Source of the DNA: Ectocarpus siliculosus
Lineage: Eukaryota; Sar; Phaeophyceae; Ectocarpales; Ectocarpaceae
DNA length: 64,000 nt
NCBI GenBank assembly: GCA_000310025.1
Contig: FN649729.1
Span: 1,187,906-1,251,905 of the forward strand
Direction of reading: 5' to 3'
The position numbers and the translations under genes were made by a program. How positions within the stretch are numbered: position 1 is the stretch's first letter; each line of letters opens with the position of its first letter. Under the pieces are notes generated by a model, which had not been told where the DNA came from, searched no databases, and saw nothing but the letters and a program-made list of their open reading frames with translations. Below, piece after piece: positions 1 through 12,115 of the stretch.

Positions 1-236
1 GGGCCCCCCCCCCCCCATTTTCAACCCGCGGGGGTTAACCCCCCCCCCCCCCCCCATGGGATTCGCCGAATACCTCACGGCGTTTCGCGCTTGGAGATGT
101 GAGACCCTGGTCCGGTGAAAACCCGGGGTGTTCCGTCCCGGGTTTGTAGGGATGGGGGGTCAATGGTTTAAGGATTACGGCATGGAGGATTATGAGTACC
201 CCCCCCCCCCCCCCCAGAAATATTGTTTTGTCACAC
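1..236. repeat. Poor-quality left edge with partial poly-C-tailed dispersed repeat (copy 1)
   Basis: Positions 1-60 are long C runs around a short AT/G stretch and look like unreliable base calls. Positions 61-215 match, with many C-to-G or doubled-base differences, the last ~155 bp of a ~415-bp element seen twice elsewhere (21905-22318 forward, 52456-52870 reverse). This copy ends in the same TATGAGTAC followed by a C run. It lies in the TFIP11 intron just downstream of the exon at 237-386 on the minus strand. The divergence is biased to homopolymer changes, so part of it is probably sequencing error. Confidence 0.75.
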
Positions 237-3200
237 CTTGAGGGTGGTGGCCTCCTTGAAGTTTCCGAACCCCAATCCCGACAATCCCGGTCGGACCTTG
301 ACCTCCAGCTGCCGCGTCACACCATCCTCGTTCTTGCCCAGCCTGCCCTTGAACCCCATCTTCATCAGCAGTTTCTTACCGATCCCCTGGTGTCCGAAGC
401 CGGGCGGGACGAGGGGAAGGGGAAGAGATTTGTAGGGAAAAGAGGAAAGGATATTTTCGGATTGTGATTTGACGGATTATAGTCTCTGTGACCGTGATTC
501 CTCCCCAGTTAAGCATTTTTCCAAATCAGGACGCAGCTCACAGGGGCACCGTGGAGGCTTGAATGCTTGGGGCTCGAGTGGTGGAGAGGGGGGGGGGGGG
601 CACCGTGACTGACTATCGAAGATGGGTGCATCGACGAAGCAGGGGTCTGGATTGGGGTCAATCCGTCGGTTGCTGAGTGGTATATTTGGCGAAACGAATG
701 TTATCTTGTGGGAGGGATGGGAATCATGGAAGAACAGCAAAGGTGTGACAACGCGAGTGGGGTTTCGCCCCGAAATGGAAACCTGGTTTCCATGAGAGAT
801 AGGTTCAAATCGATCTCCACTCGAAAAGCTGGCGGAGAAAGAATCATCTCTCTCTCTCTCTCTCAAAAAAAAAAGGAACGCCTAAGGATTGGACCGAACA
901 CTTGTGTAGGACTACTCATTGCCAACGAACGGTGGCTGTCGGAATCCAAGCAGATACGCAAAGACACGAGTCCTGAGCAAGAACGGAATAGCTAAGACCG
1001 ATTGACTCAGGTACATCTTGCACACCAATTTGCGTTGGATGTTGGCAAAGCTAGAGTAGGGGCCGTAGACGACACGTTGCCAAGGGGAGATAAAACCTTG
1101 TTCGATTGGCCAGCGTGTTAATCGATCATGCCAGGCGACGCATACGATCAGTGCTATCAATAGTGACTGGATGCCGGCCGTTCGATAATGCAGCAACAGC
1201 GCTGACAACCCCTCGCTGACCAACTCACCGCCATCTTTCAGCTAAATAAGTTTCTCGACGGCAAGGGGACATTGAGGATTTCAGTCTCTCACCAACCAAC
1301 CTGGGTCCTCACCCAACAAAGCTTTCTATAATAGAAACTATTGCGGGATTCTTCACAGCGCAATTCTTGTCTTTGCTACAACGACATAAGTCATAGTCAC
1401 AACCGCGGCTCCGTCTCTGGTAGGGGAAACCCGCCTACTGTAATACCAGTGTGGTTCACGTTTCTCGTCCCGCTAAAAAGACTGGCGTCTTTTCATTGGT
1501 CCTTTGGTTAGTGTGGTCAATTGGCGTCTCTTCAATGGTCAGTCGGCTAGCGTCGTCGATCGGCGTCTATTACTTGGGTCAGTTGGTCAGCGCTATCGAA
1601 GATAATTAACCACGCACACACACACACACACACAAACACACATACACACACACATACACACACATACACACACATACACACACATATACGGTTCTGAGTG
1701 TAAATATCTGGCGATATGAGGCAGTGGCATTCGACAGCTGGTCACCCGTTCAGCGCGGACGTATTCGCACCGCAGCAACAACCTTCAGAAAACACACACA
1801 CAAACCTTGGTGTTCTTCTCCCAGTTCCCGAAACCAGCGTCAAGTTTGGCCGGCAAGGGCTTCATCTTTGTCGGCTGCTCCTTCTCAGGCTCCTTCTCCC
1901 CCGCCCCTAGGCCTGCCCTCGCTCCTGCCCCAAGCCCCGACCCCACCCCCCTCTTCGCGCCCAAACCAAGCCCTCCAGAAGTTGCTGCCGCCGCGGATGC
2001 CCCCGGAGGTACGAGTGGCGGTGGCGGTGGCGGCGGCGGCGGCGGCGGCGGCGGAATCTTTCCTAACAATGCTCTAAAATCTGCGTTGCTCCTAGTATCC
2101 GCTGCCACCGGGCCGCTGTCTACCGCTGCGACTGCTGGTGTTGTGCTACCTATCCCGGGCGAGGCAGTGCCACCAAGCGGGGGTGGCGGCGGGGGTGGCG
2201 GCGGCTTGGAGGCGTTTTGCTTCCTCGGTTCCGCTGCCGCCGATGCCACGGCATTGTTGAGGAGGTCCCGGAAGTGCTGCTGCGTTTTCTGGCGGGCTAC
2301 GGCCGCGGACGGGTTCTCCTGCTCTTCCTCCTCATCGTCCTCCTCTCCGCCGTCGCCGTCGGCTGTACCGGGTCCACCAGCCCCGGCCCCCGGAGCAGCG
2401 GCAGGCGTCGCCTTGTTGTTTCTCGCCTAAAAAGCGGTCAGCATCAGCATCAGGATATATTTGTAAGGTGGAGGTAGGGGAAGAGCCGACGACGCCGCGT
2501 AGGGATACTGCATACTTGTGGCAGTGGGCTTACGCAAAATGGCGGCCGGGGTGTGTGTAGTTATTTTTATCGATACCTTTCTCTAGTTCGCGGGCATTTT
2601 GATTAGCAACGTGAGAGAGCGACAACGCGGTGGTGCAAGGTATAAAGGCGTGGAGGTGGGAAGGAAGCGGACGATGCCATCGCCACGAGGAAGTGCTTTC
2701 GCTAGACAGAAGTGGACGTTCTGGTTCGAGCCCCTCTCCCCCTGAAACATGGAACAGGACCAAGTACTACGTTGCCATGGGCTACCATTCAATAGTGTGT
2801 TCTTCGTGGATATTGTTACAACAAGCAACTCCATGAAGATGACATAACAGGTACCATATACCGTACCAAATGCGTTGCCTGCCCTACTTCCTCTTCTCCG
2901 TTTCGGCTGGTTACCACTTAGCACCCGAACATAGTGCACGCCGACACTTGCGATTCGCTTTCCTCTCATTCTGAAATCTTGGGACATTTGTCCAATACGT
3001 GTGGATTCGACGCAACTCATCTGCAGACGACCATGACGCCGTCACCCGTCACCCCACTACAGGCGGCGGTTCAAAAATGGGGAGGTCTGACGAAAAGCAC
3101 ACAACCGCACAGGCGTGCAAGCTCCTCGCACATGTCTACTAATAGTTTTGCCTCCCCCTGTGTCCTCGAGTAAACCTACCTTTGAACCGCCCCCGCTCCC

Positions 3201-3939
3201 CCCCTGGCCCTTCCCGCCGACGAACGACATGGGCTTGCTGTGGTCCTTGCCCGAAGACTGCTGCTTGCGTCCTCCGCCGCCGCCGCCTTTCTTCTTCTTC
3301 CTCCCCTCGTCCTCGTCGCTGCTGCCGTCTTGGAACACTCCGAGGATACGGTCGTCCTCCGTCTGCATCTGGCCCTTCCGCTGGGTCTCGTAGTAGTACT
3401 CCCCGTTGATCCACCTCCCGCCTTCGAAGTCATTCTTCGACGTACGCGGAAGTGGGTTCGAAAGAAACCAGGGTGTGGAAAGAGTGGGGGGGGGCAGCAG
3501 ACAGGCAGATTGGTATGTATGTGCTGGGCACGGACGGGAGATAATACCTGGAACATGTACGCAGTCTGGAATGATGTTGTATGTGACACGACGTAATCCA
3601 ATATACATAAGCGTAGTTATGCAATACCCGCTTCGTCCTGAGGTGAAAGGCGCGGGTCCTATGTCGATCAAGAAACCGAACACGCTGCTGCCGTTGGTGA
3701 CCTCCATCCAACCCGGCCGCCTCCATCATCCATACCAACAATGTAGATGGAAAGTCTATGCCTGCCACGACGCCGACACGTTCCACGCCAGCAAGATACC
3801 TGGAGGATCTAGCGACTACTATCGGCGACCGCGCAACACGGCATGGCATCTAGGCGTCTCTGGGTTCAAGCACCTGGTCGGTGAAGGCCATGCGCCCGCC
3901 TCTTCGTCCGGCCCCATCCTGCTCCTCGTCCGAGCTCAT
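237..3939 (-). CDS. TFIP11: TFIP11/STIP-like G-patch spliceosome factor, 5' part (runs off left edge)
   Basis: Tuftelin-interacting protein 11 family (yeast Ntr1/Spp382, plant STIP): G-patch protein that activates the DEAH helicase Prp43/DHX15 for spliceosome disassembly in the nucleus. Four exons, all joined in phase 0: 3939-3874, 3434-3180, 2426-1806 and 386-237, giving 364 residues before the left edge. Exon 2 has the family N-terminal signature: a short segment ending GVFQDGSSDEDEG, then a basic stretch and KPMSFVGG, equivalent to the acidic 'GvW-DSD-DE' and 'Y-xP-xNF' motifs. Exon 3 is acidic, then carries two poly-Pro runs (9 and 13 residues) and ends GFGNWEKNTK; exon 4 opens GIGKKLLMKMGFKG, so the G-patch is split exactly at the intron. 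The start Met precedes SSDEEQDG. The intron 3 donor is GTTTGT, slightly weak. The first ~300 residues are much richer in Pro/Ala/Gly than in animals. The C-terminal GCF-like domain lies outside the window. Confidence 0.85.
1484..1600. repeat. Three imperfect ~39-bp tandem repeats in TFIP11 intron 3
   Basis: Three consecutive units begin with (T/C)GGCGTCT and continue with a CAATGGTC/CATTGGTC-like core and a TCAAT/TCGAT end. They lie just before a CA microsatellite, inside the intron between exons 3 and 4 of the TFIP11-like gene. Confidence 0.7.
1614..1686. repeat. (CA)n microsatellite with TACA interruptions
   Basis: Nearly uninterrupted CA dinucleotide for about 70 bp, broken by ATACA every 10-14 bp. 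It lies in the TFIP11-like intron. Confidence 0.95.
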
Positions 3940-4793
3940 CCGCAGCGCCCCACACGGTGACTTCGGCGCTCCAGAAGCCCTCCCCTTGCCCTTGGCGAGA
4001 ACACACAAAGCAGCCACAACCAGGATTGGTTAATAAGAGTCATCCGCGAGTGGCAGGCGAATGGGCTAGGACCGCACCTTGCAGAGGGCTATGTATAGAT
4101 GTACAGGGCGGTTGCACTCTTGCTTGGATTCAATACGCGGGAGATTGATCCAACGCACGACGTTGCCCCCGCTGATGTGCGAAGGTACCGCCGTGGAAAT
4201 GAACCAACACGGGGTTGCAGGTGTTGCCGGGGCACAGAAGAGCCACTGGTGGACCTATACACGTAACACGCAACAACCGCTGGCGAGATGGCCTTCAGGC
4301 AGCTGACTGCTTGTCCTCGTTGGTTGCTCGGAGGATGCGGCCTAACCTGCTTGTTAGACTCCCATTCAGTCATTCAGTCTATCCCGCACAACCACGCCAG
4401 TGCTCTCTTTGCTGAATCAGTACAACAGCGGCATCAAAAACAAACTCACTCTTTGGTCGATCCGCTCTCGTGGGCGCGCTAGCAGACCTCCTCTCGTGCT
4501 TCCACGCAGCAGGCAAGGTGAACAGCAGCACAGAGCAGGCACTGGACAGACGACGGGCTCGACAAGCAATACCCGTGTCTATATACCCCCATGATCCCGC
4601 GGTACCCCCTATGAAGCGGCGTAATAAATGGCATGTTGTGTCACCACCACCGCACACACCAGGCTTGCTGCTGTGATCTGTAAACAGCAGTAAACCAAGA
4701 CCTCCAAGACACCACGCCTCACCTGGCATAACACGAGCATAGCTCTCAGTCCCTACGAGCACAGAGCTCTGTGCGCGAGGATAGACGGCAACG
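3940..4793. promoter_or_regulatory. Divergent intergenic region between TFIP11-like and PPR genes
   Basis: The two start codons at 3939 (minus) and 4794 (plus) face away from each other across 854 bp, so both promoters must lie here or one promoter is shared. I see no convincing TATA box or repeated element. Only the arrangement supports a regulatory role. Confidence 0.5.
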
Positions 4794-7700
4794 ATGCTGG
4801 GGAAACTTCTGGCTCGAGGTGCCGTCGCCACCCAGCGGCGACTAGCAGTTGCCTCGCGTCGCCGCCGGGTCGCGTCCGTCAACCTGTGGGGAGGCGCGCC
4901 TGGCACTGCCGCCACTTGTACTTTCGACTATGCTGCTGTGGTGCCGCAGCGCCAGCTCGGAACGGCGGTAGACTCCGCCGACACGGGCTTTGTCGAGGGC
5001 AGCAACAACGGCGTCGACGGCAGCTTTAGCAATAGCGGCGAAAGCCCTCGGCAGCAATGGCAACGACAAGGGCAGGAGGAGCCAGCATCCGCGGAACGAC
5101 GGTTTGAAGAGGAGGAGGAGGAGGGAGGTCAGGGACTAGAGGAAGGGTCAGAAGCAGCGTGGGGAAGGGAGGATGACGACTCAAGTCGAGGGGGTAGAGG
5201 AAGGCGGGGTCGGCGCAGCGGCAAGAGGATCGGGCGTGGCGGAGGCGGCGGTGGCGAGAGCAGAGGGAAGACGAGGACGGGACAGTTCATCGCGGAGATG
5301 CAAGAGCTAAAGCGGACGGGGGATTGGATCGGGATAATCGACATGTACAAGCAGGCCTGCGACGACGAGAACGTCACACTCAACCGCGTCATGATAAACA
5401 CCACCGTGGCCGGGCTGGCGCGCAGTCCCAGGTGGCAGGTCTCTCTCTCGATTTTCCAGGAGATGCGCGACGCCGCTACCATAACGCCGGACGCGTACAC
5501 GTTCAACGCGGCCTTGATGGCGTGCGCGCACGGGCGTCAGGACAGGCTGGCGTTCGCCCTGTTGGGTGAGATGCGTGAGGCCGGAATCAAGCCCGACTCC
5601 TTCACGTTCACGCACCTGGCCACGGTCTGCGGGCACAAGGGCGAGTGGGAGAGGGCCTTCTCCCTGATAGAGGAGATGAGGGCGGAGGGGATCCGGCCCA
5701 ACTGCGTCGCGTATAACGCCGTCATCGTCGCGTGCGGCAACGCCGGGGAGCACGCCCGCGCGGTCGGGGTGCTCGAGCAGATGAGGGAGGGAGGGGTGCA
5801 GCTGACCGAGGGGACCTACAGCGCCGCTATCGCGGCCTGCGGCAAGGCGGGCCAGTGGGAAGGCGCGGTGGACCTCCTGGAAGAGATGAAGGAGGGCAGG
5901 GACAACCTGGAGCCGAACGAGTACTGCTACAACTCGGCCATCTCGGGTGCGTCGTTGTTGTTAGGGCCGTGGTTTGTTTGGTACGTGTCACTCGTGCAAC
6001 GCAAGCAGCAAAGCGGCTGCCACTGCTGTTCGCGCACCGGCGTACACTCTGATTTTGGTTTGGTAGTATGCATCAACATCACTTGAATTAGGCTATAGGT
6101 TGTGACCACGGAAGTGCTTAACGAGGACGAGTATACGAATGAGGAGGTGCTGGATAGAGGTCAGAACGTCTTTCAAAACGAAGAATAAAACAGGAACAGC
6201 AACAGCAGCAACAACAATATCCTCGAGATTGTGCAAGCCACGATGATATGCCATACAATGATCACATGTCGTCCATGCCGCTTTGTCGTGTAGTTCTACT
6301 GTTTAGTAGTTCATCGTTCCGATAAGGATGAACCTCGAGAGATATTGCGTGCCAACCCCTGCCCGCGACGCGTGCTGGCGCTTTCCTCTCGCCCTTTCTA
6401 CTCAACCCCCGTGCCTTTTTTTCAGCGTGCGAGAGGGCGTCAAGGTGGCAAGAAGCCCTGGCCCTGCTGCGAGAAATGCAGGAGGCCGAGCTCATAGTCA
6501 CGGCCGGCACCTACTGCCACGTGGTGAAGACCTGCACGAACGCCGGCGAGATCTCGCAGGCGAGAGGCCTCCTCGACGAGATGCGCGAGAAAGACATGCC
6601 GCTCAAGAAGGGCACGGTCGCGATGGTGGAGAGGAAAGCGGAGAGGCGCAGCGTTGGCCACCGCCCGCGGAGCGCATCACCACCACCAGCACAACCAGGT
6701 GGTGAAGCTGCGCCGCACGACTCTCCTTTCCCCGAAGCCGCGCGTGATACGGAGTACGTGAACGCCTCGGCGTCCTGGACGCAGCAGGTTCCCAGGAGCG
6801 ATGCCGCCTTCCCTGCGGTTGCTTCTGATGCCCCCCCGCCTGCGGCTTCAACGCCAGCGGCGGCCGTGGGACCGCCGCCCCGGCCGCGCGTCCATGCCGT
6901 CAAGCACTTCCTGCGGTCCGTCGGTAGCCACTCCAGGCATAGGCGCTGGGCTGAGATGCTGTCAGAGCTGGACCACGCCATCGCCGACCCGAACACCAAG
7001 GTCTCGCTGCGCATGTACGAGGGGTGCCTGGTCGGCCTGTCGTCGGGGGGGAAGTGGGTAGAGGCTCTCTCGGTGCTGGAGAAGATGGAGTCGGCAGGGC
7101 TGAAGCCCAGCGCGCGCTGTGTGACGGCTGCGACAAAGGCCTGCGCGAAGGCGAACCCGCCGAAGTGGGGCCTGGCGCTGTCGCTCGTGCGGGGGCTGGA
7201 GGAGCCAGAGGTGCGTTGTACGATGTGCCCGCCGGCCGCCTGACACCCCCCCCCCGTGCGTACGTATTCCAACACCGGCACCATCTCGCTTTGCCGCTAT
7301 CTACTTCTCTTTTTGCTGTTGCCCGCAGCGAAACCCCGTAGTCGATTCTGACTCTGCTAGTCGATTCTGGCTCTGCTGCCTGTTGCTGCTGTTGTCGTTG
7401 CTTCATCTCCGTGGTGGTCTTGGCGTGTTCAGGTGTGGACGTACGTGGCGGCGCTGGCGGCGCTGGGGAAGGCGGGGCAGTGGAAGGCCAGCACGGCGCT
7501 ACTGGAAGAGATGAGAACTGAGGGAGTGTCGCCTAACTTGTGAGTGGTCATTCGGGTGTTTTGTGTTCGAAATCGGCCAATCGATTTATCAGGAAGGGCT
7601 GCTGTACGTGCTACTACATTGTATACCCATTGCCAGGTAGAAGGTAGAGGGGGTATCATGCTGTAGACGATTTCCGTTGAGAGTATCAAAATAACAACCG

Positions 7701-9400
7701 CTGCGGCGGTGGCACGTATCTTTGATGAGAGTTTCGTCCATTTGATTGCCGCAGACAATACTACTGTTGTATTTATTCGCGGCGGCTAAATTCCACGGGG
7801 AGCTGGTCAAACGCACCAAAACTTTTCACACGCCAACAAACCACAAAAATAATCGCACACCCACAACGATATACTCCTTGTAGCCTCTCAAGTCGTGAGA
7901 TATGGCATCCCATGTTCAAGCGACGGTGGTGGGTGGGGTGGAGCGTACCCCTGCATATGTGGCGGTGCCCCTTGCTCTCTCTCTCTCTCTCACACACACA
8001 CACTCCCACTCGCTGCGTATGGACCGGTTGACTAACGAAAAGGTTACAAGTAATTGTTCCCGGAAGGGGGTCGAAGTGCGAACTTTTGGCGTCGCCCAGA
8101 CTGCGTGCATGTGTCCCTGAAGCAAGTGATGTGGCGTAATTTCGAGGCGTCTCGTGCATCGCATCATTGTGGCTTCCCAACACAGGATTCATCACCCCCC
8201 CCCCCCAACATCGATCACATGGAAGGCAACAGTAGTTCACCCCCTCCTATGCAACGAGCGGGCGGTGCGGATCAGTGCGGCCCTACAATATTGTTTTCGA
8301 GCTGGCATTGATATCTCCCTACCTGTAGGACCTTGTCAAAACACTACTGCTCGGTGATGCGCAAGTACATCGCAATCGGAAGGATCTTGGCGGCTAATTT
8401 CGTCCACACTCAACGCTGCGAAATGCGTGTTTCATGCTGGCCTGTACGCAAAGACAAGAGTATGTCAAACCACGAACATCAAAGAGAAAAGAGCCCTGTT
8501 ATCGGGAGAGATGAAGTCGCATTTGCACCACCGTTAGTGATGGCTGTGTTACTGTGCGTTTACGATCACTTCCTGTTTTTTACTTCTGGTACCATCCTCT
8601 TCAGCTTCCCGAGAGATACCACCTAGGGCACCATGTCTTATCAATTGTTCAACAACAGACACTGAGCCCCCGCATGCTTCGTTGTTCATCCCCTCTTGCC
8701 CGGGGTTCCGTAAACCGCTCTTGGCTTGATGGAACGTCACCGGCCCCTACCTCTTGACACGGACATTTTTTGTTGTATTTCGACTTTCAGAAAATGAAGA
8801 TGAACAAGCTTGCTAGTGTTTCTACCTGGCATTTTCATGCTCTGGTGTTCACAGAATTAATACTTTTTCGTGATTCTTACCCCCAAACCGAGCCTCATTT
8901 ACGTGTCGTTCGTGTTTCCCGGTTGATATTTTGGTCTATCTCCCGCCTCTCCCCACCCCCCCCCCTCCGTCTTTGTTTCTTTCTAATGTTCCGACGATGT
9001 TACGAAGGTGTCACGTTCGACCATGCATCAATTTTGGCGAACGCGTGCATATGATTACGTAGGTCATTTGTTGATGGGTCTTGTTTCTCGTTCGTGCATC
9101 TTCGTTTCGTCGTCGGCGTTCTGCAGGTACTGCTACAACGGGGCGTTGGAGTCGTGTCGCCTGGCGGATCCCCCTCAGTGGCAGCACGCGTGCTCCCTGC
9201 TGGCGCAGATGAAGGAGGAGGGGACGGCGCCGAACGAGGTGTGCTACAAGACCGCCGTAAACGCTTGCCGGGCAGCGTCAGAGGACGACGTCGCGGAGTC
9301 ACTCTTGAGTGACATGATCGCGGCGGGATTTGCTACGCAGGCGGAGAAGCTCAAGACTCCCCCCGTCGCAGCAGCTGCAGCAGAGTGCGACGGACCATGA
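4794..9400 (+). CDS. P-class pentatricopeptide repeat (PPR) protein, four exons, 772 aa
   Basis: PPR proteins bind organelle RNA one base per 35-residue repeat and act in RNA processing or translation. Exons 4794-5946, 6426-7210, 7433-7539, 9127-9400; phases 1, 0 and 2 agree. The joins restore repeat sequence: exon 1 ends NSAIS and exon 2 continues ACERASRWQEALALLREMQ. Residues ~165-460 hold at least seven consecutive repeats of the form 'TYNAxIxACGxxGxWxxAxxLLEEMRxxGIxP'; more follow at the end of exon 2 and in exons 3-4, after a Pro/Ala-rich linker of ~100 residues. There is no DYW or E domain and no SMR domain, so it is P-class. The N-terminus has Arg- and Ala-rich sequence (MLGKLLARGAVATQRRLAVA), consistent with organelle targeting, then a Glu- and Arg/Gly-rich linker. 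Intron 3 is 1.6 kb. Family is certain; the RNA target is unknown. Confidence 0.9.
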
Positions 9401-10261
9401 CACGATGAAACGGAGTCTACTCTGTTGCCCATATGTGATTTTTTCCCCGGGGAATGTCGTGTCCCCTTGTCGAAGCGGCGGCCTCGGGCAGGCGGGCTTG
9501 CGCTGGCTGTGGAAGGATCTCGACATGTACTCGTCTGCAATGTATAGAGCGTATGTGCTGTTCTAGTCCGAGACCACAAAGTAGAACAGGAACGGGGTGC
9601 TTGGCGTTCATGGTGATGTTCTCCACGGAAGGTTTAGAGTTCCCCTTTTTGTGCTTGAAGTCCAGATTCCGCCCCGGGGTTCTTAATAGATGGTCAGGGA
9701 CAAGTAGCGAACGATTTTCCTCAGCCTCACATCCTATTGAAGACAGAGCTTCAAGTCTTCAGCAGATGCCCGCGGTGGTGTGCGAACGAGGTTGTTTACT
9801 TCTGCGGACGCAAGGGTACACAGGATTTCCGCGTCGCCGTACAAATGCCTCTGAGGAACGCGAATAAGCTTGGAAGTGTTGTTTTTCGGCGGACGCGTGG
9901 TGCGTGCGCGCAGCGCGGGAGGAAGGCTGTTTGTGTGTTGATGAATGTGTTCAATATAGTGTACCGTGTTGTCCACCGGTCTCGCCACGCGCGCCCGCGT
10001 GACCCTTTCCCCAACATTCGCTTCACCTTGATTCTCGTGGAGCCGATCCGGGGCAGACAAGACGCACGCACCGGAGAACGAACCCAACAAGACGGCGGTG
10101 ACCTACTTCAACGAAAAGAAACGTACGTTTGATGAGCCGGTTTTTGGAACGAGCGATAGAGTCACGGGGGGAGAGGACAGTCGTTGCCGGATAGCCCAGA
10201 GCAATCGATTGGTAGGGAGAGGGTACCAGAGATATGCAATAGGAGGGCCTCGACGCGAAGA

Positions 10262-10385
10262 AAGTGGACAGAATTCCCAAGCTCCAGGTTGGGTCTCTCC
10301 AGACCATTGTTTTTTTTACCCGTGTCATTTTTATTCGCATAGCCCACCCATTGCCCGATCGGGCCTCAAAAGACGATCTCAGCGC
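10262..10385 (+). repeat. Dispersed ~115-bp repeat, copy 1
   Basis: Matches 37560-37675 on the same strand. Shared blocks are GGACA(GA)ATTCCCAAG, CCGTGTCAT with a T-rich stretch, TTCGCATAGCCCACCC and TTGCCC followed by GG-CTCAAA. Similarity fades at both ends. No coding potential is visible. Confidence 0.7.
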
Positions 10386-10741
10386 ACACGCGACCTCCGA
10401 AAATTACCGGCAGTTCTGTGTAGCTGGCACGATTTCAATAGCTACGCTTGCTGTGGAGCAAGAACCAGATTCTACGCTATTGATTCGGTGGAGCAGGCTG
10501 ACTTGTTGTTGCCGACGGTCCTTTTCTGAAACGGTCATCATCAAACCCCTGCAGTACGCATCATGCAGCGCTCGTTCTGCTTCGCCTGCTGCTGCACAAT
10601 GCTTCTAGAGTGCTTTTCTAGGGAAAATCGCGAATGACCCACAAGCAGCTCTGTGTGGCCGAGTTGATTGCACCGCCTCTCCGAAGGGAAACAGCAGCTT
10701 TTCTACACAGCATGCAATATGTATAGCTACAAATCGACCGG

Positions 10742-10814
10742 TCGCCCCGGTGGTCTAGTGGTAACCTCGAAACCGCTAGCGGCAAAGTCCTGAGTTTGAA
10801 TCCCCATGGGGTGA
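10742..10814 (+). ncRNA. tRNA-like sequence, probably decayed tRNA or SINE head
   Basis: A perfect Pol III A box (TGGTCTAGTGG at about 10750-10760) is followed by a hairpin CCGCTAGCGG in the anticodon-arm position and a B-box-like AGTTTGAATCCCC. The ends CGCCCCG and TGGGGTG can form a 7-bp acceptor stem with G-U pairs. The T stem does not pair, so this is unlikely to be a functional tRNA. A tRNA-derived SINE 5' end or tRNA pseudogene fits better. Confidence 0.4.
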
Positions 10815-12115
10815 AAATTTTACAAATTTGCGGGCGAAAGCGAAAAAGCTGAGAAGCTCGTGAGTACAAACTTCGACGTTATATTTAGCACCATTATCGA
10901 GGGAAAGGGACGGCTGGACCTCCTCGCGATAAAACATAAGAATGCAGAACGCACCGCAGGAGGAAGGTGGGGCACGAAATGAAAAAAAGAAAAAAAGCCC
11001 GGTGTTTATCCTGTGTGACCCTGGATGATTGTACAGTATGTACGAAAAAATGCACTGAAAAGTGTAGTACTTCACATACAATTGACACACGTGTAGCACA
11101 CGTCTCACCATGAAAAATGGGGGGAATGTCGCTACAATAAATATGACGAAAACACACATACACAGCACAGATCACGCCAATCTTGTTATTGATGACACAA
11201 TCGTCAACCCATCTGCGAGTCGAAGCATCGACAAGTCGACCCAAACGCCAGGATCAGCCCTCAAAGATCGAGCCGTAGGTAAGGCAAATCAATACCATGC
11301 GAAAACTCTCATTTCTGCTCGAGTATCTAAAACTTTAGATATTCCTTTATCAAATGAAGTTAAACCTTTTAATGTTCAGTTTTCTTGCAAAATCTAATAA
11401 AGTTATTTGCAACGCAACTCGTCTAGATCTACCCTCCTTTTTCAACGTATGTGTGGTGGTCTTGGTCAAGGCACCAATCGACTAAACGCCTCGTTCAGCA
11501 CCAATGACGAGCATTGGACATGCTTTGTCGACACAAAAAACTGATGACTCACGATAGTGACGGCCGCCACCATGTGGCTGTAAACACTGCAACAGACACG
11601 TCGGCATGGTGGCAAGCGAAGGGAGGGAATGAGACAGGGGCAAAAGGACGATTTGATCATTCTTCGTGAACCTTCTATTTGGCGCAAAAATTAGACGATG
11701 GAGTCCCTGCGCGGCAGATTTTTTCATTCAATTGATACAAAGTGCAAGTAGGCGGAGAAATATATGTCGGAGGAGAGGGCATGACCGATGACGAGGGTGG
11801 CGGAATTAACGCGCCCGCTCTCTCCACCCACGCTCTGTAGAAATGATATAACCGAAGAGGTTATGATCATGCAGAAATTCCCTGCCATGGGGGCTATGGC
11901 AAGGGACGATAGGTCACTTTTATCGTCTCTAGGCAGCTGAACCCCGATTCTGTCGTTTTCGAGCTTGTCTTGGGGGGCAACAAGAACTACACGAAGATAA
12001 GAACGTTTGTCAACATCCCGTGTTTCGATAACGAGATTCTTTCAGTCGATTTTTCTCTCGGAGTGCGCCATTCTGCTTGACTGGTTCTCTTGTTATCCGA
12101 GCGAGAGGATCCGCC

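Larger units (their letters stand above)
9401..12115. other. Intergenic stretch downstream of the PPR gene
   Basis: I see no gene here that I can support. ORFs of 100-140 codons exist on both strands but show no family motifs or plausible splice chaining. It contains one copy of a dispersed repeat (10262-10385) and a tRNA-like fossil (10742-10814). The part from about 11000 to 12050 is AT-richer than the exons. Confidence 0.6.

Noticed and set aside
1807-2430. Plus-strand 207-codon Gly/Ala-rich ORF
   Set aside because: It is the antisense shadow of TFIP11-like exon 3, whose minus frame has conserved G-patch-adjacent sequence and matching splice phases.
2711-2745. B-box-like GGTTCGAGCCC considered as a tRNA
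   Set aside because: No A box at tRNA distance and no pairing T stem or acceptor stem.
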